A DNA stretch of 64,000 bases from Leptospira ognonensis (GCF_004770745.1 NZ_RQGD01000035.1:310001-374000); one strand, 5' to 3'. Shown: positions 28,531 through 38,600, counted from the first letter of the stretch. Program-made: numbers and translations. Notes: a model not told the origin generated them from the sequence alone.

Positions 28531-28788
28531 ATGGCTACAAAAAAAGGTGGGGGATCCACAAAGAACGGTCGTGATTCGGTATCGAAACGATTAGGCGTGA
28601 AAGTATACGGTGGCCAGCTAGCAATCGCTGGAAATATCATCGTAAGACAACGCGGAACTGAATTTAAGCCAGGCAAAAACGTCGGAATCGGAAGAGACCA
28701 TACACTTTTTGCTTTGACTGATGGCGTTGTCACTTTCGAGCACGTAACTAAAGAAAGACAACAAGTATCGGTTTACCCGAAAAACTAA
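28531..28788 (+). CDS. rpmA: 50S ribosomal protein L27
   Basis: The 85-residue protein starts [20 protein letters not shown] and contains [29 protein letters not shown], the invariant L27 core; the N-terminal arm reaches the peptidyl-transferase centre. It starts directly at the mature ATKKGGGS sequence with no Prp-cleavable extension. AAAGGGG lies upstream of the ATG within the end of prp. An intrinsic terminator follows. Confidence 0.97.
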   Translation: MATKKGGGSTKNGRDSVSKRLGVKVYGGQLAIAGNIIVRQRGTEFKPGKNVGIGRDHTLFALTDGVVTFEHVTKERQQVSVYPKN

Positions 28789-28830
28789 CGCCTCACTACT
28801 TGCTGCGAATGCAAGGTGTGAGTGCCAGAA

Positions 28831-28867
28831 AAACCCGTTTGAGGATGACCTCCAACGGGTTTTTTTA
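28831..28867 (+). terminator. Rho-independent terminator after rpmA
   Basis: AACCCGTTTGAGG pairs with CCTCCAACGGGTT around ATGA, followed by seven T's. It should end the rplU-prp-rpmA transcript. It lies only ten bases before the probable obgE ATG, so obgE needs either read-through or a promoter within or upstream of the hairpin. Confidence 0.85.
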
Positions 28868-28876
28868 TTGGAAAAC

Positions 28877-29881
28877 ATGACAAGCTTTATAGACGAAGTT
28901 CCCATAAGAGTAAAGGCCGGACATGGTGGTCCAGGTGCTGTTCACTTTCACAAAGAAAAATTTGTTGAGTTTGGCGGCCCGGATGGCGGTGACGGTGGTC
29001 AAGGTGGCGATGTAATTCTCATTGCCGAATCTCGCATTATGACGCTTGAAAACTATCTACCCGATCGTATGTATGCGGCAGAAGATGGTGAGTCTGGTTC
29101 AGGAAATGACAAACATGGAAAGAATGGCGGTGACTTAACGCTCAAAGTTCCCATTGGAACACAAGTTTTTGACCAGACAACTATGGAACTGATTTACGAC
29201 TTCACAAAAGAAGGCGAAACATACGTCATTGCCAAAGGCGGTCGCGGAGGCAAAGGCAATACATTTTTCAAATCATCGACCCACCAAACTCCGAGATTTT
29301 CGCAACCAGGAGAAGATGGTGACTCGTTTGATATCATCCTCCAATTAAAACTACTCGCAGATATTGGGATTGTGGGTCTTCCGAATGCAGGAAAATCTAC
29401 CCTACTTGCAAAAATAACCCATGCCCATCCAAAAATCGCGGGTTATGCTTTTACAACTCTTTCCCCAAATTTAGGTGTCGTTCATAGAGATAACGACAGT
29501 TTCCGTTATACGGTCGCAGACATTCCTGGAATCATCGAAGGCGCTTCTCAGGGTGTGGGACTTGGACTTTCCTTTTTAAAACATATCGAAAGGGTCCAAG
29601 GGATTTTGTTTCTTTTCGATGGGGGGAATCTCTATCTAGAGGAAGAACTCGAAATGCTTCGTAACGAGTTAGGTTCCTATAATGAAACACTTTTAGAAAA
29701 ACCTTTTTTACTCGTTATCAATAAAATTGATATCTGGGATGATCCTTCTTTCACGGAGGAAATCAAACAGAATTATTCAAAGTTTGGTGAGATCATTTTG
29801 ATTTCGGCTGATAAGGAAACCAATCTCGACTACTTACTAGACCGCATTGATGCAGTCTTTTTTTCGGAAAGAATGAAATGA
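28877..29881 (+). CDS. obgE: GTPase Obg/CgtA
   Basis: Essential GTPase acting in 50S ribosome assembly and stringent response. It has the glycine-rich Obg fold (about residues 1-155: [34 protein letters not shown]) and the G domain ([34 protein letters not shown]). The ATG at 28877 gives 334 residues and matches the usual MxxFIDEV start; a TTG at 28868 is in frame. No C-terminal TGS-like OCT domain is present. The stop overlaps proB as ATGA. Confidence 0.95.
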   Translation: MTSFIDEVPIRVKAGHGGPGAVHFHKEKFVEFGGPDGGDGGQGGDVILIAESRIMTLENYLPDRMYAAEDGESGSGNDKHGKNGGDLTLKVPIGTQVFDQTTMELIYDFTKEGETYVIAKGGRGGKGNTFFKSSTHQTPRFSQPGEDGDSFDIILQLKLLADIGIVGLPNAGKSTLLAKITHAHPKIAGYAFTTLSPNLGVVHRDNDSFRYTVADIPGIIEGASQGVGLGLSFLKHIERVQGILFLFDGGNLYLEEELEMLRNELGSYNETLLEKPFLLVINKIDIWDDPSFTEEIKQNYSKFGEIILISADKETNLDYLLDRIDAVFFSERMK

Positions 29882-30747
29882 AACGGTCGAGACAAGACTA
29901 TTTAGAAATAATTAAGAATGCCAAAACGATTGTAATCAAAATTGGATCGGCAAGAGTCTCAGGATCGAACGATAAAATCAATGACTTTTTGTTCGGACTA
30001 GCAGGAGACATTAGAGATCTTCGTGATGCGGGTAAGGAGATCATTCTAGTCTCCTCTGGCGCCATTGCCCAAGGGAAAAAGTTATTTTCCGAAATAAAAA
30101 AAGAAGGTTCTTTTTTTACACCAACACTTTCCGAGAAACAAGCATTTGCCGCGATGGGTCAAAACCGCCTGCTTAATATATATGAAAGTTTTTTTAGCAG
30201 AGTTAACATTCCGATTGCTCAGATTCTATTTGGAAGGCGCGACTTAAATGAGGACAGAAATTTTATCAATTTAAAGACAACCTTTCGACAGCTACTTGAC
30301 TGGGGTGTATTGCCCATCGTAAATGAAAACGATTCTATATCGACGGAAGAAATCAATTTAGGAGATAATGATATTCTGTCGTCAATTGTAGCTTCCATCG
30401 TCGGGGCAGATTTACTTCTCATCCTTACAGGAGTAGATGGTTTCCTAGTGCACGATACTAAAATCGATTTGCTTGAAGAAGTGACTGAAAAAGAGGAGCA
30501 ATTTGCGACCGGTCCTTCGGGGCCTGGTACAGGTGGAATGGCAACCAAACTAAAAGCCGCAAAACTCCTGTTACCAAACGGAATTTTTACCGGAATTATC
30601 AACGGTGAAGTTAAAAATGCAATCTCAAAATTCTTTCTTGATCCTAGCTTTGGTACTTTAATTGCCAATAAAGAGATGCAACACCACCTATTGAATGAAA
30701 AAGAAATTCAAAATCGTTTTTTTTCGATAAGCAAAGAGGAGACGTAA
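29878..30747 (+). CDS. proB: Glutamate 5-kinase (lacking PUA domain)
   Basis: Phosphorylates glutamate to gamma-glutamyl phosphate, the first step of proline synthesis. It is an amino-acid-kinase-fold protein of 289 residues with [13 protein letters not shown] near the N-terminus, [11 protein letters not shown], the NENDSIS block, FGDND-like [13 protein letters not shown] and the [12 protein letters not shown] signature. It stops where E. coli ProB (367 residues) would continue into a PUA domain, so that RNA-binding-like domain is absent. It overlaps obgE and is followed four bases after by proA. Confidence 0.94.
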   Translation: MKRSRQDYLEIIKNAKTIVIKIGSARVSGSNDKINDFLFGLAGDIRDLRDAGKEIILVSSGAIAQGKKLFSEIKKEGSFFTPTLSEKQAFAAMGQNRLLNIYESFFSRVNIPIAQILFGRRDLNEDRNFINLKTTFRQLLDWGVLPIVNENDSISTEEINLGDNDILSSIVASIVGADLLLILTGVDGFLVHDTKIDLLEEVTEKEEQFATGPSGPGTGGMATKLKAAKLLLPNGIFTGIINGEVKNAISKFFLDPSFGTLIANKEMQHHLLNEKEIQNRFFSISKEET

Positions 30748-30751
30748 ATCC

Positions 30752-32011
30752 ATGAGGGAAGAAAAATTTATGTCAGAAGCAAGAGAATTGGCAGTGCGTG
30801 CAAAAACGGCGAGCAGGAAACTCAAAGCCTTAAACACGCTGACCAAAAACCGAGTTTTATCAAAGCTTGCATCTCTTCTTCATGAAAATGAAACAGCGAT
30901 CATCACCGAGAATCAAAAGGATATGGAAAGTGGACGTGCGAAAGGCCTATCTAGTGCCCTCCTCGATCGACTTTTACTCGATCCCAAGCGAATCAAAAAT
31001 ATGATCCAAAGTGTTGAGGAGATCAAAGCCCTCCCAGACCCTGTGGGAGAAGTCGTTCGTGGTGTTATCTTGCCAAATGGCTTAGAACTTCTCACTAAAC
31101 GTGTGCCTATCGGTGTGGTGATGACAATATTTGAATCCAGACCAAATGTAATCATAGATATCGCCTCGCTTTCTTTTAAATCTGGAAATTCCTGTATACT
31201 TCGCGGAGGTTCAGAAGCCTTCCATTCAAATTTCATATTGAGTAAACTGTTTCATGAAGCCTTAAAAACAGAATCAATCGATGAGTCTGCAGTTGTATTT
31301 GTTACAAATACAGAAAGGGAAGCGATGCTCCCCTTCTTTCAATTGGACGATCTTATTGATATCGTCGTTCCTCGAGGTGGTGAAGCTCTGATTAAATTTG
31401 TATCACAGAATAGCAAAATCCCCGTCGTAAAACATGACAAAGGTGTAACAAATCTTTATGTATCGAAATCAGCAAATAAGGAACTGATTCTACCCATTCT
31501 GCTAAATTCAAAAGCACAAAGGCCAGGAGTTTGTAATGCGCTAGAAAATCTAATTTTACATAAAGATTACCCCGGCAACGTGGATTTGCTCGGCGAACTA
31601 AACGAGGCAGGCATTGATCTATTATTAGATGAAGAAGCTCTTAAAATCTTTCCTCAAGGTAAATTAGCGACGGAAGAGGATTACCAAACTGAATTCCTGG
31701 ATTTAAGATTGAGTGTAAAAATGGTCTCATCATTAGAGGAAGCTCTTCACTTCATTCGAACGCATAGTTCCGGACATACAGAATGTATACTTTCCGAGGA
31801 TGAAACAGAAATTCGTGAATTTCAACTGAATCTAGATAGCGCAGCCATTTTTGTAAATTGTTCAACTCGTTTTCATGATGGCGGTGAATTTGGATTAGGT
31901 GCCGAAGTAGGAATTTCAACGGGGAAACTTCATGTAAGAGGACCGATGGGACTTGTTCATTTAACAACAACGACTACTTATGTTACGGGAAATGGTCAGA
32001 TTCGAAAGTAA
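30752..32011 (+). CDS. proA: Gamma-glutamyl phosphate reductase
   Basis: NADPH-dependent reduction of gamma-glutamyl phosphate to glutamate semialdehyde, step two of proline synthesis. The 419-residue aldehyde-dehydrogenase-like protein has [28 protein letters not shown], the catalytic region [15 protein letters not shown] (catalytic Cys) and the C-terminal [21 protein letters not shown]. The ATG at 30752 has GAGGAGACG upstream; the Met at 30770 is an alternative. It is directly coupled to proB and to nadD, whose ATG follows its stop without a gap. Confidence 0.96.
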   Translation: MREEKFMSEARELAVRAKTASRKLKALNTLTKNRVLSKLASLLHENETAIITENQKDMESGRAKGLSSALLDRLLLDPKRIKNMIQSVEEIKALPDPVGEVVRGVILPNGLELLTKRVPIGVVMTIFESRPNVIIDIASLSFKSGNSCILRGGSEAFHSNFILSKLFHEALKTESIDESAVVFVTNTEREAMLPFFQLDDLIDIVVPRGGEALIKFVSQNSKIPVVKHDKGVTNLYVSKSANKELILPILLNSKAQRPGVCNALENLILHKDYPGNVDLLGELNEAGIDLLLDEEALKIFPQGKLATEEDYQTEFLDLRLSVKMVSSLEEALHFIRTHSSGHTECILSEDETEIREFQLNLDSAAIFVNCSTRFHDGGEFGLGAEVGISTGKLHVRGPMGLVHLTTTTTYVTGNGQIRK

Positions 32012-32611
32012 ATGATCATCGTATACGGGGGTAGCTTTGATCCTCCCCATTTAGGACATTTCAATATAGTGAAACAACTGAGGGAAACCTTTCCGTCTGC
32101 CTTTAAGATATTCATATTTCCAAATCGTATTTCTCCCTTCAAAGAGGAAAAATCTCTTAGTTCTCAGGAGATTCTCAAACTCTGCCAATTGACATTTCAA
32201 GAACTATTAAATGAACAAATCGAAATCCGGAATTCTGAATTACTGCGTCCTACTGCAAGTTATACGTTCAATACAGTCGAAGTATTAAAGGATGAGTACC
32301 CTGAGGAATCCATACATCTCTGTATCGGAGAAGACAGTTTGTCTGGACTACAGGAATGGCACAGGTTTCTTGATCTCGATTTTATTTTAGAAGGGTACAT
32401 TATACTACGACGAAAAACAATATCACCTCTTCCAATAAAATTTCCAAATTTAGTCTTGGAGAATAAATCGATTGTTCTATCCAATGAACTCTGGGACGTT
32501 TCTTCTTCGCGACTAAGAAATGAAAGAGAAATTGAGTATGCGAAATACTGGATGGTTTCAGATGCATATGACTACCTTAAATCCATCGGATGGTTTGCAT
32601 CTTCTTTATGA
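32012..32611 (+). CDS. nadD: Nicotinate-nucleotide adenylyltransferase
   Basis: Adenylates nicotinate mononucleotide to NaAD in NAD synthesis. The 199-residue protein begins VYGGSFDPPHLGHFNIV, the nucleotidyltransferase HxGH-type motif (H-L-G-H), and ends with the ISSTxxR-like DVSSSRLRNERE. Length matches the family. It starts right after the proA stop and overlaps yqeK as ATGA, an arrangement (nadD-yqeK-rsfS) common in Firmicutes and other bacteria. Confidence 0.94.
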   Translation: MIIVYGGSFDPPHLGHFNIVKQLRETFPSAFKIFIFPNRISPFKEEKSLSSQEILKLCQLTFQELLNEQIEIRNSELLRPTASYTFNTVEVLKDEYPEESIHLCIGEDSLSGLQEWHRFLDLDFILEGYIILRRKTISPLPIKFPNLVLENKSIVLSNELWDVSSSRLRNEREIEYAKYWMVSDAYDYLKSIGWFASSL

Positions 32612-33189
32612 AATCAATCGACAGATGGATTGAATTTTTTCTGCAGGAAGTTCCCAAGGAAATAACAATTACGAGATGGGAACATTGTCTCCGTGTTGCG
32701 CATCAGGCAGAACGTTTAGCGACAATTAATGGTTTTCATACCCCCAAGATGGCATTTTTAGCTGGCATTACACATGACATTACAAAACAAAAGAAAAAGG
32801 AATTTCATTTAAATCTTTTTGAGCATGTCCACGATATCGAACTTGATGGTATACCTGAAGAAGCATACCATGCCTTTAGTGCTGAAATTTATTTAGCAAC
32901 AAAATATGGCTTTCAAAATCAGGAAATATTTTCTGCGATCCGGTCTCATACTCTTGGAAAAGTGGAAATGAGTGAGCTCGATAAAATCCTTTACGCGAGT
33001 GATTTTTTAGGATCTGAATTTGCATTCAAACAAAACCAGTTAGAAGACTGGGTTCTTGAAACAGAAAAAAATCTTCATTTTGGAATCTATTTGAAGGCTT
33101 CTAAAACTATAAATCAATTGCTCGACTCAAAAAGTAAAATTCATAAATCAACAATCGAAACCTATAATCAAAACTTAGCTAAACTATAA
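32608..33189 (+). CDS. yqeK: YqeK-family HD-domain hydrolase
   Basis: HD-superfamily phosphohydrolase; characterised YqeK proteins cleave symmetrical diadenosine tetraphosphate (Ap4A). The 193-residue protein shows the metal-binding residues in HCLRVAHQAERLA, FLAGITHDITKQ (HD), and later FSAIRSHTLGK and LYASDFLG. The start overlaps the nadD stop as ATGA (an in-frame ATG-like start at 32590 would lie inside nadD). Position between nadD and rsfS is typical. Confidence 0.88.
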   Translation: MKSIDRWIEFFLQEVPKEITITRWEHCLRVAHQAERLATINGFHTPKMAFLAGITHDITKQKKKEFHLNLFEHVHDIELDGIPEEAYHAFSAEIYLATKYGFQNQEIFSAIRSHTLGKVEMSELDKILYASDFLGSEFAFKQNQLEDWVLETEKNLHFGIYLKASKTINQLLDSKSKIHKSTIETYNQNLAKL

Positions 33190-33195
33190 AACATT

Positions 33196-34347
33196 ATGCT
33201 ACAAGAATCTCAAGTAAACCAAAAGAAACCATTTTTACTCCTTTCGATTGCAGGGGCAGTATTACTCGTTGCCATGCTCACGCTATTTTTAAAAAACAAA
33301 ACCAACATCGGGAGCGAATTGAAATTAAGCGGGCCTAAAAAAACAAATTACCTGATCAGTATGATATCAGATAACGGAGATTATCTATTTTCATTCTATG
33401 CAGAATTTTATCATCAGGAGAAGAAGGCTGCTTTATTTTTCGTGAACCCATTAACTTCATTTGAAGATGAAAAAACGTTGGAAGATTACGGCAAAGACGC
33501 TCCAGACGAAATTTATTCGTCTCTAGAGGATACCTTGGACCACTCAATTCAGCATAAGATCGTGATCACAGAAACAAATTTTCATCAAATCGTAAATTTG
33601 CTTGGGGGAATGGAATTATTTTTTGAACCTCGGTCTAATCGAATCACCAAAAAATACAAAAGGGTCAATCGGATTTACAATTTGGATGGGGAGGACTGTT
33701 ACGATGTTCTTTCTTATCTGGAAGATCGAAAATTACTTTCTTACATTCATCGTTTAGAGATTCAAGAAAATACGATTTTATCACTATTTGAAACATTTCA
33801 CCAAAAACGCGATCTTCTATCAAAACAAAAAATTGGCTACTTACACGATCACATAAACAACAATCTCTCGTTAAAGGATTGGGAATTGTTTTTTGAATTT
33901 TTTAAGAAGGATAGAGTTCATTTTGGTGTTTCTGAGTTGCCGGCGGAGCCCATTGCCCGAGTCAAAAAAAAGGATGAGATACTTAAGACACATGAAGAAA
34001 CAGTAAAAGTTGCTTTTAACAAATTCTCCTCCGACGTTAGATCAAGCTACTATTCAGACGGTGAAAGAGCACGTATTGAAATTCTAAATGGTACCTCTAA
34101 AAGTGGACTGGCAAGATACGGCAAAGCCTTGTTAAATGATAAAGGTCTAAAAGTGTTGTCCGTTGACAATGCTTGGGATTCCAATTTTGACAAAAGTATT
34201 ATTTTAAACAGATCTGGAAATACACAGTATACCGATACCATTTCCGAAACGTTTCAAGGAAGGAAAGTTTACTTTGCCTTACGGAAAGACCTAGGTCTGG
34301 ATGCGACAGTAGTCCTCGGCGAAGATTTTCAAAATTCAAAGGAATAA
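33196..34347 (+). CDS. LCP-like/LytR_C-domain membrane protein
   Basis: A 383-residue protein with one N-terminal membrane helix (residues 14-32), a middle region resembling the LytR-CpsA-Psr (LCP) fold (NLLGGMELFF and YNLDGEDCYDVLSYLEDR match the G-G-V and D-G-..-A-L-x-Y LCP motifs), and a C-terminal LytR_C domain (about 285-375; RARIEILNGTSKSGLARYGKALLNDKGLKVL). The LCP part lacks the arginine and Asp-Thr residues used for phosphotransfer, so catalysis is doubtful. LCP genes in this nadD-yqeK-rsfS position are found in other phyla. Role in envelope assembly is inferred. Confidence 0.75.
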   Translation: MLQESQVNQKKPFLLLSIAGAVLLVAMLTLFLKNKTNIGSELKLSGPKKTNYLISMISDNGDYLFSFYAEFYHQEKKAALFFVNPLTSFEDEKTLEDYGKDAPDEIYSSLEDTLDHSIQHKIVITETNFHQIVNLLGGMELFFEPRSNRITKKYKRVNRIYNLDGEDCYDVLSYLEDRKLLSYIHRLEIQENTILSLFETFHQKRDLLSKQKIGYLHDHINNNLSLKDWELFFEFFKKDRVHFGVSELPAEPIARVKKKDEILKTHEETVKVAFNKFSSDVRSSYYSDGERARIEILNGTSKSGLARYGKALLNDKGLKVLSVDNAWDSNFDKSIILNRSGNTQYTDTISETFQGRKVYFALRKDLGLDATVVLGEDFQNSKE

Positions 34348-34348
34348 A

Positions 34349-34717
34349 ATGACACCCATTAGCGAAGAAACCATAGAACATCTCAAGAAAATTCAGAAAA
34401 GCCTACTAGATAAGAAATGTGAGAATATTGAAGCACTAGATTTAAGGGATGTTAACTCTTATCTTTCGATTTTTGTGATCGCCACAGTTAAGTCGGAAAC
34501 CCAAGGGCGTTCCGTTGCAAAAGATATCGAAAAGTACATGAAACCACTCAAACTAGCGGAAAGAAGAAATCACATTACAGATCTTCCGAAAGACGCCACA
34601 GGATGGATACTGCTGGACTACGGAGAAATCTGTATTCATGTCATGACAGAAGAAATGAGGGCTTATTATTCCCTGGAACGATTATGGGGAGATGCGAAGT
34701 CGATCCCACTCACATAG
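34349..34717 (+). CDS. rsfS: Ribosomal silencing factor RsfS
   Basis: Binds L14 and blocks joining of ribosomal subunits under nutrient limitation. The 122-residue protein shows the family features: NIEALDLRDVNSYLSIFVIATVKSETQ near the start and ATGWILLDYGEICIHVMTEEMRAYYSLERLWGDA at the end. It is two bases after the LytR_C gene and closes the ribosome-proline-NAD operon. Confidence 0.93.
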   Translation: MTPISEETIEHLKKIQKSLLDKKCENIEALDLRDVNSYLSIFVIATVKSETQGRSVAKDIEKYMKPLKLAERRNHITDLPKDATGWILLDYGEICIHVMTEEMRAYYSLERLWGDAKSIPLT

Positions 34718-34888
34718 TTAAAAACGCTACTTTCATGCCTTCTTGGATCTGGTAAATTATTGCACAGATTCAATCAGGACCACCGTCTAAGAAAGCAAAA
34801 GGCGGAATGAAATAGATAGCTATTTTGGCTTGCCCGTCGGCATGCATTTCCGTTTCCTGTAGATTAGAAGGGGTTTTAAACAAGTTCG
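34718..34888. other. 171-base intergenic region upstream of TolC-like gene
   Basis: No gene, RNA or convincing terminator is recognised. It contains a short interrupted repeat AATAGATAGCTATT and a weak stem TGCC-CGTC-GGCA. A passage near 34750-34765 (GGATCTGGTAAATT) faintly recalls part of a TPP riboswitch, but the flanking conserved elements are missing. The promoter of the efflux gene should be here. Confidence 0.4.
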
Positions 34889-36592
34889 GTGAATCTTCCA
34901 TTTAATGATTATCCCCCCTCCTCTCCTCGAAAGTTGACCAACGGGTTAATATTATTTCTGTCATTTTTTCTTACATTTTCAATCGAGTCCGATACGGAAC
35001 TGGAGGAACAATTTAGAAGATTTAGGACTTCTGATTGGGAGTATTCCTCTGGAGCCACTTCTTCCGCAGCAAAAACTGAAAGTGGAAAACCGGTATTCCG
35101 ACTAACGATTGCCCAAGCAATCGAACAGGTAATTGAAAACAACATCATCGTCCAAAATGCAAAATTAGAAATCATAAAAGCTGATTCTCCAGAACTCAAA
35201 AATGAATCACGATTTACCTGGAGAGCCCTAGCAGGAATTCAATCCGCAAAACAAATATTTCCTGATAATCGAAACAACCTGTTTGCAGGAACGAAACGTA
35301 GCCAGGATAAGATATCGGCGGGCATTGAGAAACAGTTTAAAACGGGTACTTATTTTAAAACGGAAGTTTCTACTCTCAGATTTGATACGAATGCTTTTGA
35401 GGATCCTTTTAATCCCCTAACCTCGGGACTTTCTGCATTAGCCGCAAAACCTATGTATACGGGAGCAGTTTCATTTACCCTTTCCCAAGAATTATTAAAA
35501 TACGGATTTGGACGCACAGAAGAGGATAAAGAAAAATTATTAAGGAACCAAACCTTACTTACCCGAGAAAATTATATAAGCATCCTAACTCAATTAGTCG
35601 TGAAAGTTTTGGTTGATTACTGGTCTCTAGGAATTGTTGATTCCCAAATTTCAACTTATGAAAAAGTATTAAAGAATACAGAGGAGATACGTAATCTTAC
35701 TAAAAGAAAACAAGCATTAGGTCTTTCCGAAAGTTTTGAAATTAACCAATGGAATCAGGCATTTTTAAAAACTGAGTCCTCTCTCGAAAAAGCAAAAGTG
35801 GATCGCATCGAAGCTGAAAGAAATTTAGTAAGAATTTTAAATGTGGACGTAGGTTCCTCAATAGCGGGCGTTACAGATTTAACTGAAACTCTACCTACAA
35901 ATTTCAACCTTGAGGAAGACAAGAAATATGCTTTAGCGCATCGAATCGATTATTTGATCCTAAAGAGACAACGTGAGATGACAAAATTGATGCTTGCCAA
36001 CGCCCAAGATGAAGATGTTCCTTCTCTCAAAGCAACCGTCGGGTACAGCTCTATCAATCAAAATTTCATTTCTCCGCAAGACAACTTCATCGCGAGACAA
36101 CAGACGGGTTTATCTTATCTAAATAATTTCCCGCAAGTTTCAGCAGAAGTCAAAATGAGTTATCCACTTTGGGATTTAGGAATAAAAGCATCCATAAAAG
36201 AAGCCCAGGTGAATCTCCAAAGTCTTGAATTGCAAATCCAACAATTGGAACAAGAGATTAACCAGGACATAGATAATCGATACGAGCTCGTACAATCAAG
36301 CTATATCCTTCTCCAAGATCTTAAGAAAACAAAACTGGAAAGTGAGAAATTTTATGAAGGACTCCTTAGTCGATTTCGTCAGGGCCGTTTTACTGCCGTT
36401 AATGTAAAGAATGCATTAGATGCTCTTGCTCAAGCTGAATTGGGCATTACCCAAGCAAAGATTAATTTTAATATCAACCTTGTAAGGTATGAACTAGCGA
36501 AAAATTCTCTCTTCGAAAAATACGGTTTGGATCTCTATCAAATTTTGGATGAGGTCGAAAAACGAGCTCGCGTAGAGACAGATAAGTTATGA
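34889..36592 (+). CDS. TolC-family outer-membrane efflux channel
   Basis: The 567-residue protein has a hydrophobic N-terminal segment ([19 protein letters not shown]) serving as signal peptide and two outer-membrane-efflux-protein repeats with long amphipathic helices (about residues 70-330 and 350-560). TolC features are the repeated pattern ...[25 protein letters not shown] and the second-repeat [28 protein letters not shown]. The predicted start is GTG with a distant GGGG; other starts nearby are not better. No membrane-fusion or RND/ABC partner is adjacent, so the transported substrate is unknown. It overlaps the M20 gene as ATGA. Confidence 0.85.
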   Translation: MNLPFNDYPPSSPRKLTNGLILFLSFFLTFSIESDTELEEQFRRFRTSDWEYSSGATSSAAKTESGKPVFRLTIAQAIEQVIENNIIVQNAKLEIIKADSPELKNESRFTWRALAGIQSAKQIFPDNRNNLFAGTKRSQDKISAGIEKQFKTGTYFKTEVSTLRFDTNAFEDPFNPLTSGLSALAAKPMYTGAVSFTLSQELLKYGFGRTEEDKEKLLRNQTLLTRENYISILTQLVVKVLVDYWSLGIVDSQISTYEKVLKNTEEIRNLTKRKQALGLSESFEINQWNQAFLKTESSLEKAKVDRIEAERNLVRILNVDVGSSIAGVTDLTETLPTNFNLEEDKKYALAHRIDYLILKRQREMTKLMLANAQDEDVPSLKATVGYSSINQNFISPQDNFIARQQTGLSYLNNFPQVSAEVKMSYPLWDLGIKASIKEAQVNLQSLELQIQQLEQEINQDIDNRYELVQSSYILLQDLKKTKLESEKFYEGLLSRFRQGRFTAVNVKNALDALAQAELGITQAKINFNINLVRYELAKNSLFEKYGLDLYQILDEVEKRARVETDKL

Positions 36593-37761
36593 TCACCAAC
36601 CGTAAAGAAGAGATGGTTCGCTATCGAAGAACGATTCATCAAAATCCAGAACTGAAATACGAAGAAAAAGATACAGCAAGTCTTGTCGCCAGGCATTTAA
36701 AATCCTTAGGGAAACCTTTCGAAGAAAAAATAGCGGAAACAGGCATTGTTTGTCTGTTTGATTCCCAAATTCCAGGAAAAACCATTTTAATTCGCGCAGA
36801 CATGGATGCCCTCCCCATTTTTGAAGAGAACGATCATGAATATAAAAGCCACAACCCAGGAAAAATGCATGCATGTGGCCACGATGGTCATACAAGCATA
36901 CTGATGGCACTAGCTTCAGAATTGAAAGATTCTCTGATGTCTATAGTTCCCAAAGGTAGAGTCCTGCTTTGTTTTCAACCAGCGGAAGAAGGCGGTGCTG
37001 GTGCGGATAAAATGATCGAAGCAGGAATATTGGAAAAATATAATGTAGATGCATGTTTTGCGCTTCATGTTTGGAATCATATCGATATCGGAAAGTTAGG
37101 CGTCGTAAATGGGACCATGATGGCCTCTGTGGATGAATTCTTAATCACGGTTAAAGGAGTCAGTGGCCATGGGGCTCTTCCTCAGCATACGATTGACCCT
37201 ATCTTAGTTGGCTCTCACATTGTAACAGCACTCCAGAGTATCGTTTCCCGGAATGTCGACCCTTTGGAGCCTTGTGTTGTTACTGTCGGATCGTTTCACG
37301 CGGGAAATGCATTTAACGTAATACCTGAAACCGCTGAGCTGCGCGGAACGGTTCGCACGTATTCTGCTTCCGTTTATGAACTTTTTCCAAAACAACTTGA
37401 GGATTTAGCTCGCGGGATTGCCAAAGGATTTGGAGCAGAAATCGACTTTCAATACACTCGTATCGACAAACCGACGATCAATGACCCAAAAATGGCAGAT
37501 CTCGTCAGAAAAGCTGGAACCAACGTCCTCGGCGAGGATTGTCTTACAGAGGAAAATACAAGGACAATGGGCGGAGAAGATTTTTCTGCCTTTTTAATGA
37601 AACGTCCTGGTTGCTATTTTTTTGTTGGATCACGAAATGAAAAAAAAGGATTCATTTACCCACACCACAGCTCTCATTTCGATTTTGATGAGGACGCAAT
37701 GCCAATCGGTCTTGCTGTACTCAAAGAAATCATTGGTTTATATTTAAGCGCGGATACGTAA
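36589..37761 (+). CDS. M20-family amidohydrolase (hippurate hydrolase-like)
   Basis: A 390-residue metal-dependent amidohydrolase of the M20D subfamily (hippuricase, IAA-amino-acid hydrolase, N-acetyl-diaminopimelate deacetylase). Metal and catalytic blocks are present: [23 protein letters not shown] (with the binding Cys/His), [14 protein letters not shown], the lid-domain His in [12 protein letters not shown], and MGGEDFSAF. The substrate is uncertain; N-acyl amino acids are likely. It overlaps the TolC-like gene, though a functional link is not evident. Confidence 0.87.
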   Translation: MITNRKEEMVRYRRTIHQNPELKYEEKDTASLVARHLKSLGKPFEEKIAETGIVCLFDSQIPGKTILIRADMDALPIFEENDHEYKSHNPGKMHACGHDGHTSILMALASELKDSLMSIVPKGRVLLCFQPAEEGGAGADKMIEAGILEKYNVDACFALHVWNHIDIGKLGVVNGTMMASVDEFLITVKGVSGHGALPQHTIDPILVGSHIVTALQSIVSRNVDPLEPCVVTVGSFHAGNAFNVIPETAELRGTVRTYSASVYELFPKQLEDLARGIAKGFGAEIDFQYTRIDKPTINDPKMADLVRKAGTNVLGEDCLTEENTRTMGGEDFSAFLMKRPGCYFFVGSRNEKKGFIYPHHSSHFDFDEDAMPIGLAVLKEIIGLYLSADT

Positions 37762-37771
37762 AAAAAACTTC

Positions 37772-37815
37772 TTTACATCAAACATATGCCTTTAAAATAT
37801 TAGTTAGATATCTAA
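37772..37815 (+). promoter_or_regulatory. Candidate promoter with MarR-type operator TTAGATATCTAA
   Basis: TTTACA (37772-37777) and an AT-rich -10-like AAATAT/AATATT about 17-18 bases later could form a promoter. Directly after it, TTAGATATCTAA (37804-37815) is a perfect 12-base palindrome preceded by G, resembling GTTAGAT operators known for MarR-family repressors such as MepR. It would sit near the transcription start of the crotonase gene, and a marR gene is convergent on the far side of that gene. Confidence 0.55.
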
Positions 37816-37835
37816 TTATTTTCTTTGAGGTCAAT

Positions 37836-38600
37836 ATGATTCATTATAAAAACGAAAATGGGTTCCAATCTATCTCTCTTGATATTAATGAGAACAATAG
37901 CTTTGATCTAGAAGCTTTTAAATTACTAGATGCCACTCTTGAAAAGGCAGCATCAGAAAAATCAAAAGTTTTGATACTACGTAGTGAGCGAGAAAAGGTT
38001 TACTCAACTGGCCTGAATTTAGCTCAGCTGAGTAATAACCCGACAGATGCCATTTTACAAGATTTTATGAAATATTTTTATGGAATCTTAGACAAAATCT
38101 ATAGTTATCCGACACCTGTCATTGCCGAAGTATCTGGACATGCGATGGGTTATGGTGCTATGCTTGCCCTTGCCTGTGATTTCCGATTCGGGCTAGAAGG
38201 TATGAGAATCGGTTTGCCAGAGGTGAAGATCGGAATAGGTGTACCAAGCTTTATCATACTTATGTTATCCGATATCATCGGTAAAAAACAAGCCTCTGAT
38301 CATGTTTTATGGGGAAATGCATTCAAAACAACGGAAGCTCTTGACCTCGGATTGTTTCATGAACTATTTAACGATTCGGGAAAACTTCGTGAGTCTGTAG
38401 ATAAGTATGCAAATAAACTTTCCAAAAACTCGATTCAGGCAATGATTGCGACAAAATCAAATCTTAGAGAGTTAACAAGTTTTAGAAAAGAATTGATCAA
38501 AAAAGACATTGCAGCTACTCTAGCTAGCCTTCAATCTGAAGATGCAAAAGAGGGTATTGCCTCCGCTGTTGCAGGACGTAGACCTGAATTTAAGTTTTAA
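37836..38600 (+). CDS. Enoyl-CoA hydratase/isomerase family protein
   Basis: A 254-residue crotonase-fold protein. The CoA-binding, oxyanion-hole blocks are YSTGLNLAQLSN (first) and EVSGHAMGYGAMLALACDFRFG (second), followed by GLPEVKIGIGVP. Catalytic acids differ from E. coli-type hydratases, with Glu in LPEVKIG retained but the first Glu of hydratases not evident, so an isomerase or other crotonase reaction is possible. GAGGT lies upstream of the ATG. It converges on a MarR-family gene whose product may control it via the palindrome at its promoter. Relevant to the fatty-acid diet of leptospires. Confidence 0.8.
   Translation: MIHYKNENGFQSISLDINENNSFDLEAFKLLDATLEKAASEKSKVLILRSEREKVYSTGLNLAQLSNNPTDAILQDFMKYFYGILDKIYSYPTPVIAEVSGHAMGYGAMLALACDFRFGLEGMRIGLPEVKIGIGVPSFIILMLSDIIGKKQASDHVLWGNAFKTTEALDLGLFHELFNDSGKLRESVDKYANKLSKNSIQAMIATKSNLRELTSFRKELIKKDIAATLASLQSEDAKEGIASAVAGRRPEFKF

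Noticed and set aside
34740..34775. TPP riboswitch-like passage
   Set aside because: Only a few bases match; the CUGAGA and GCGNAGGGA elements with correct spacing are absent, and the downstream gene is an efflux channel.
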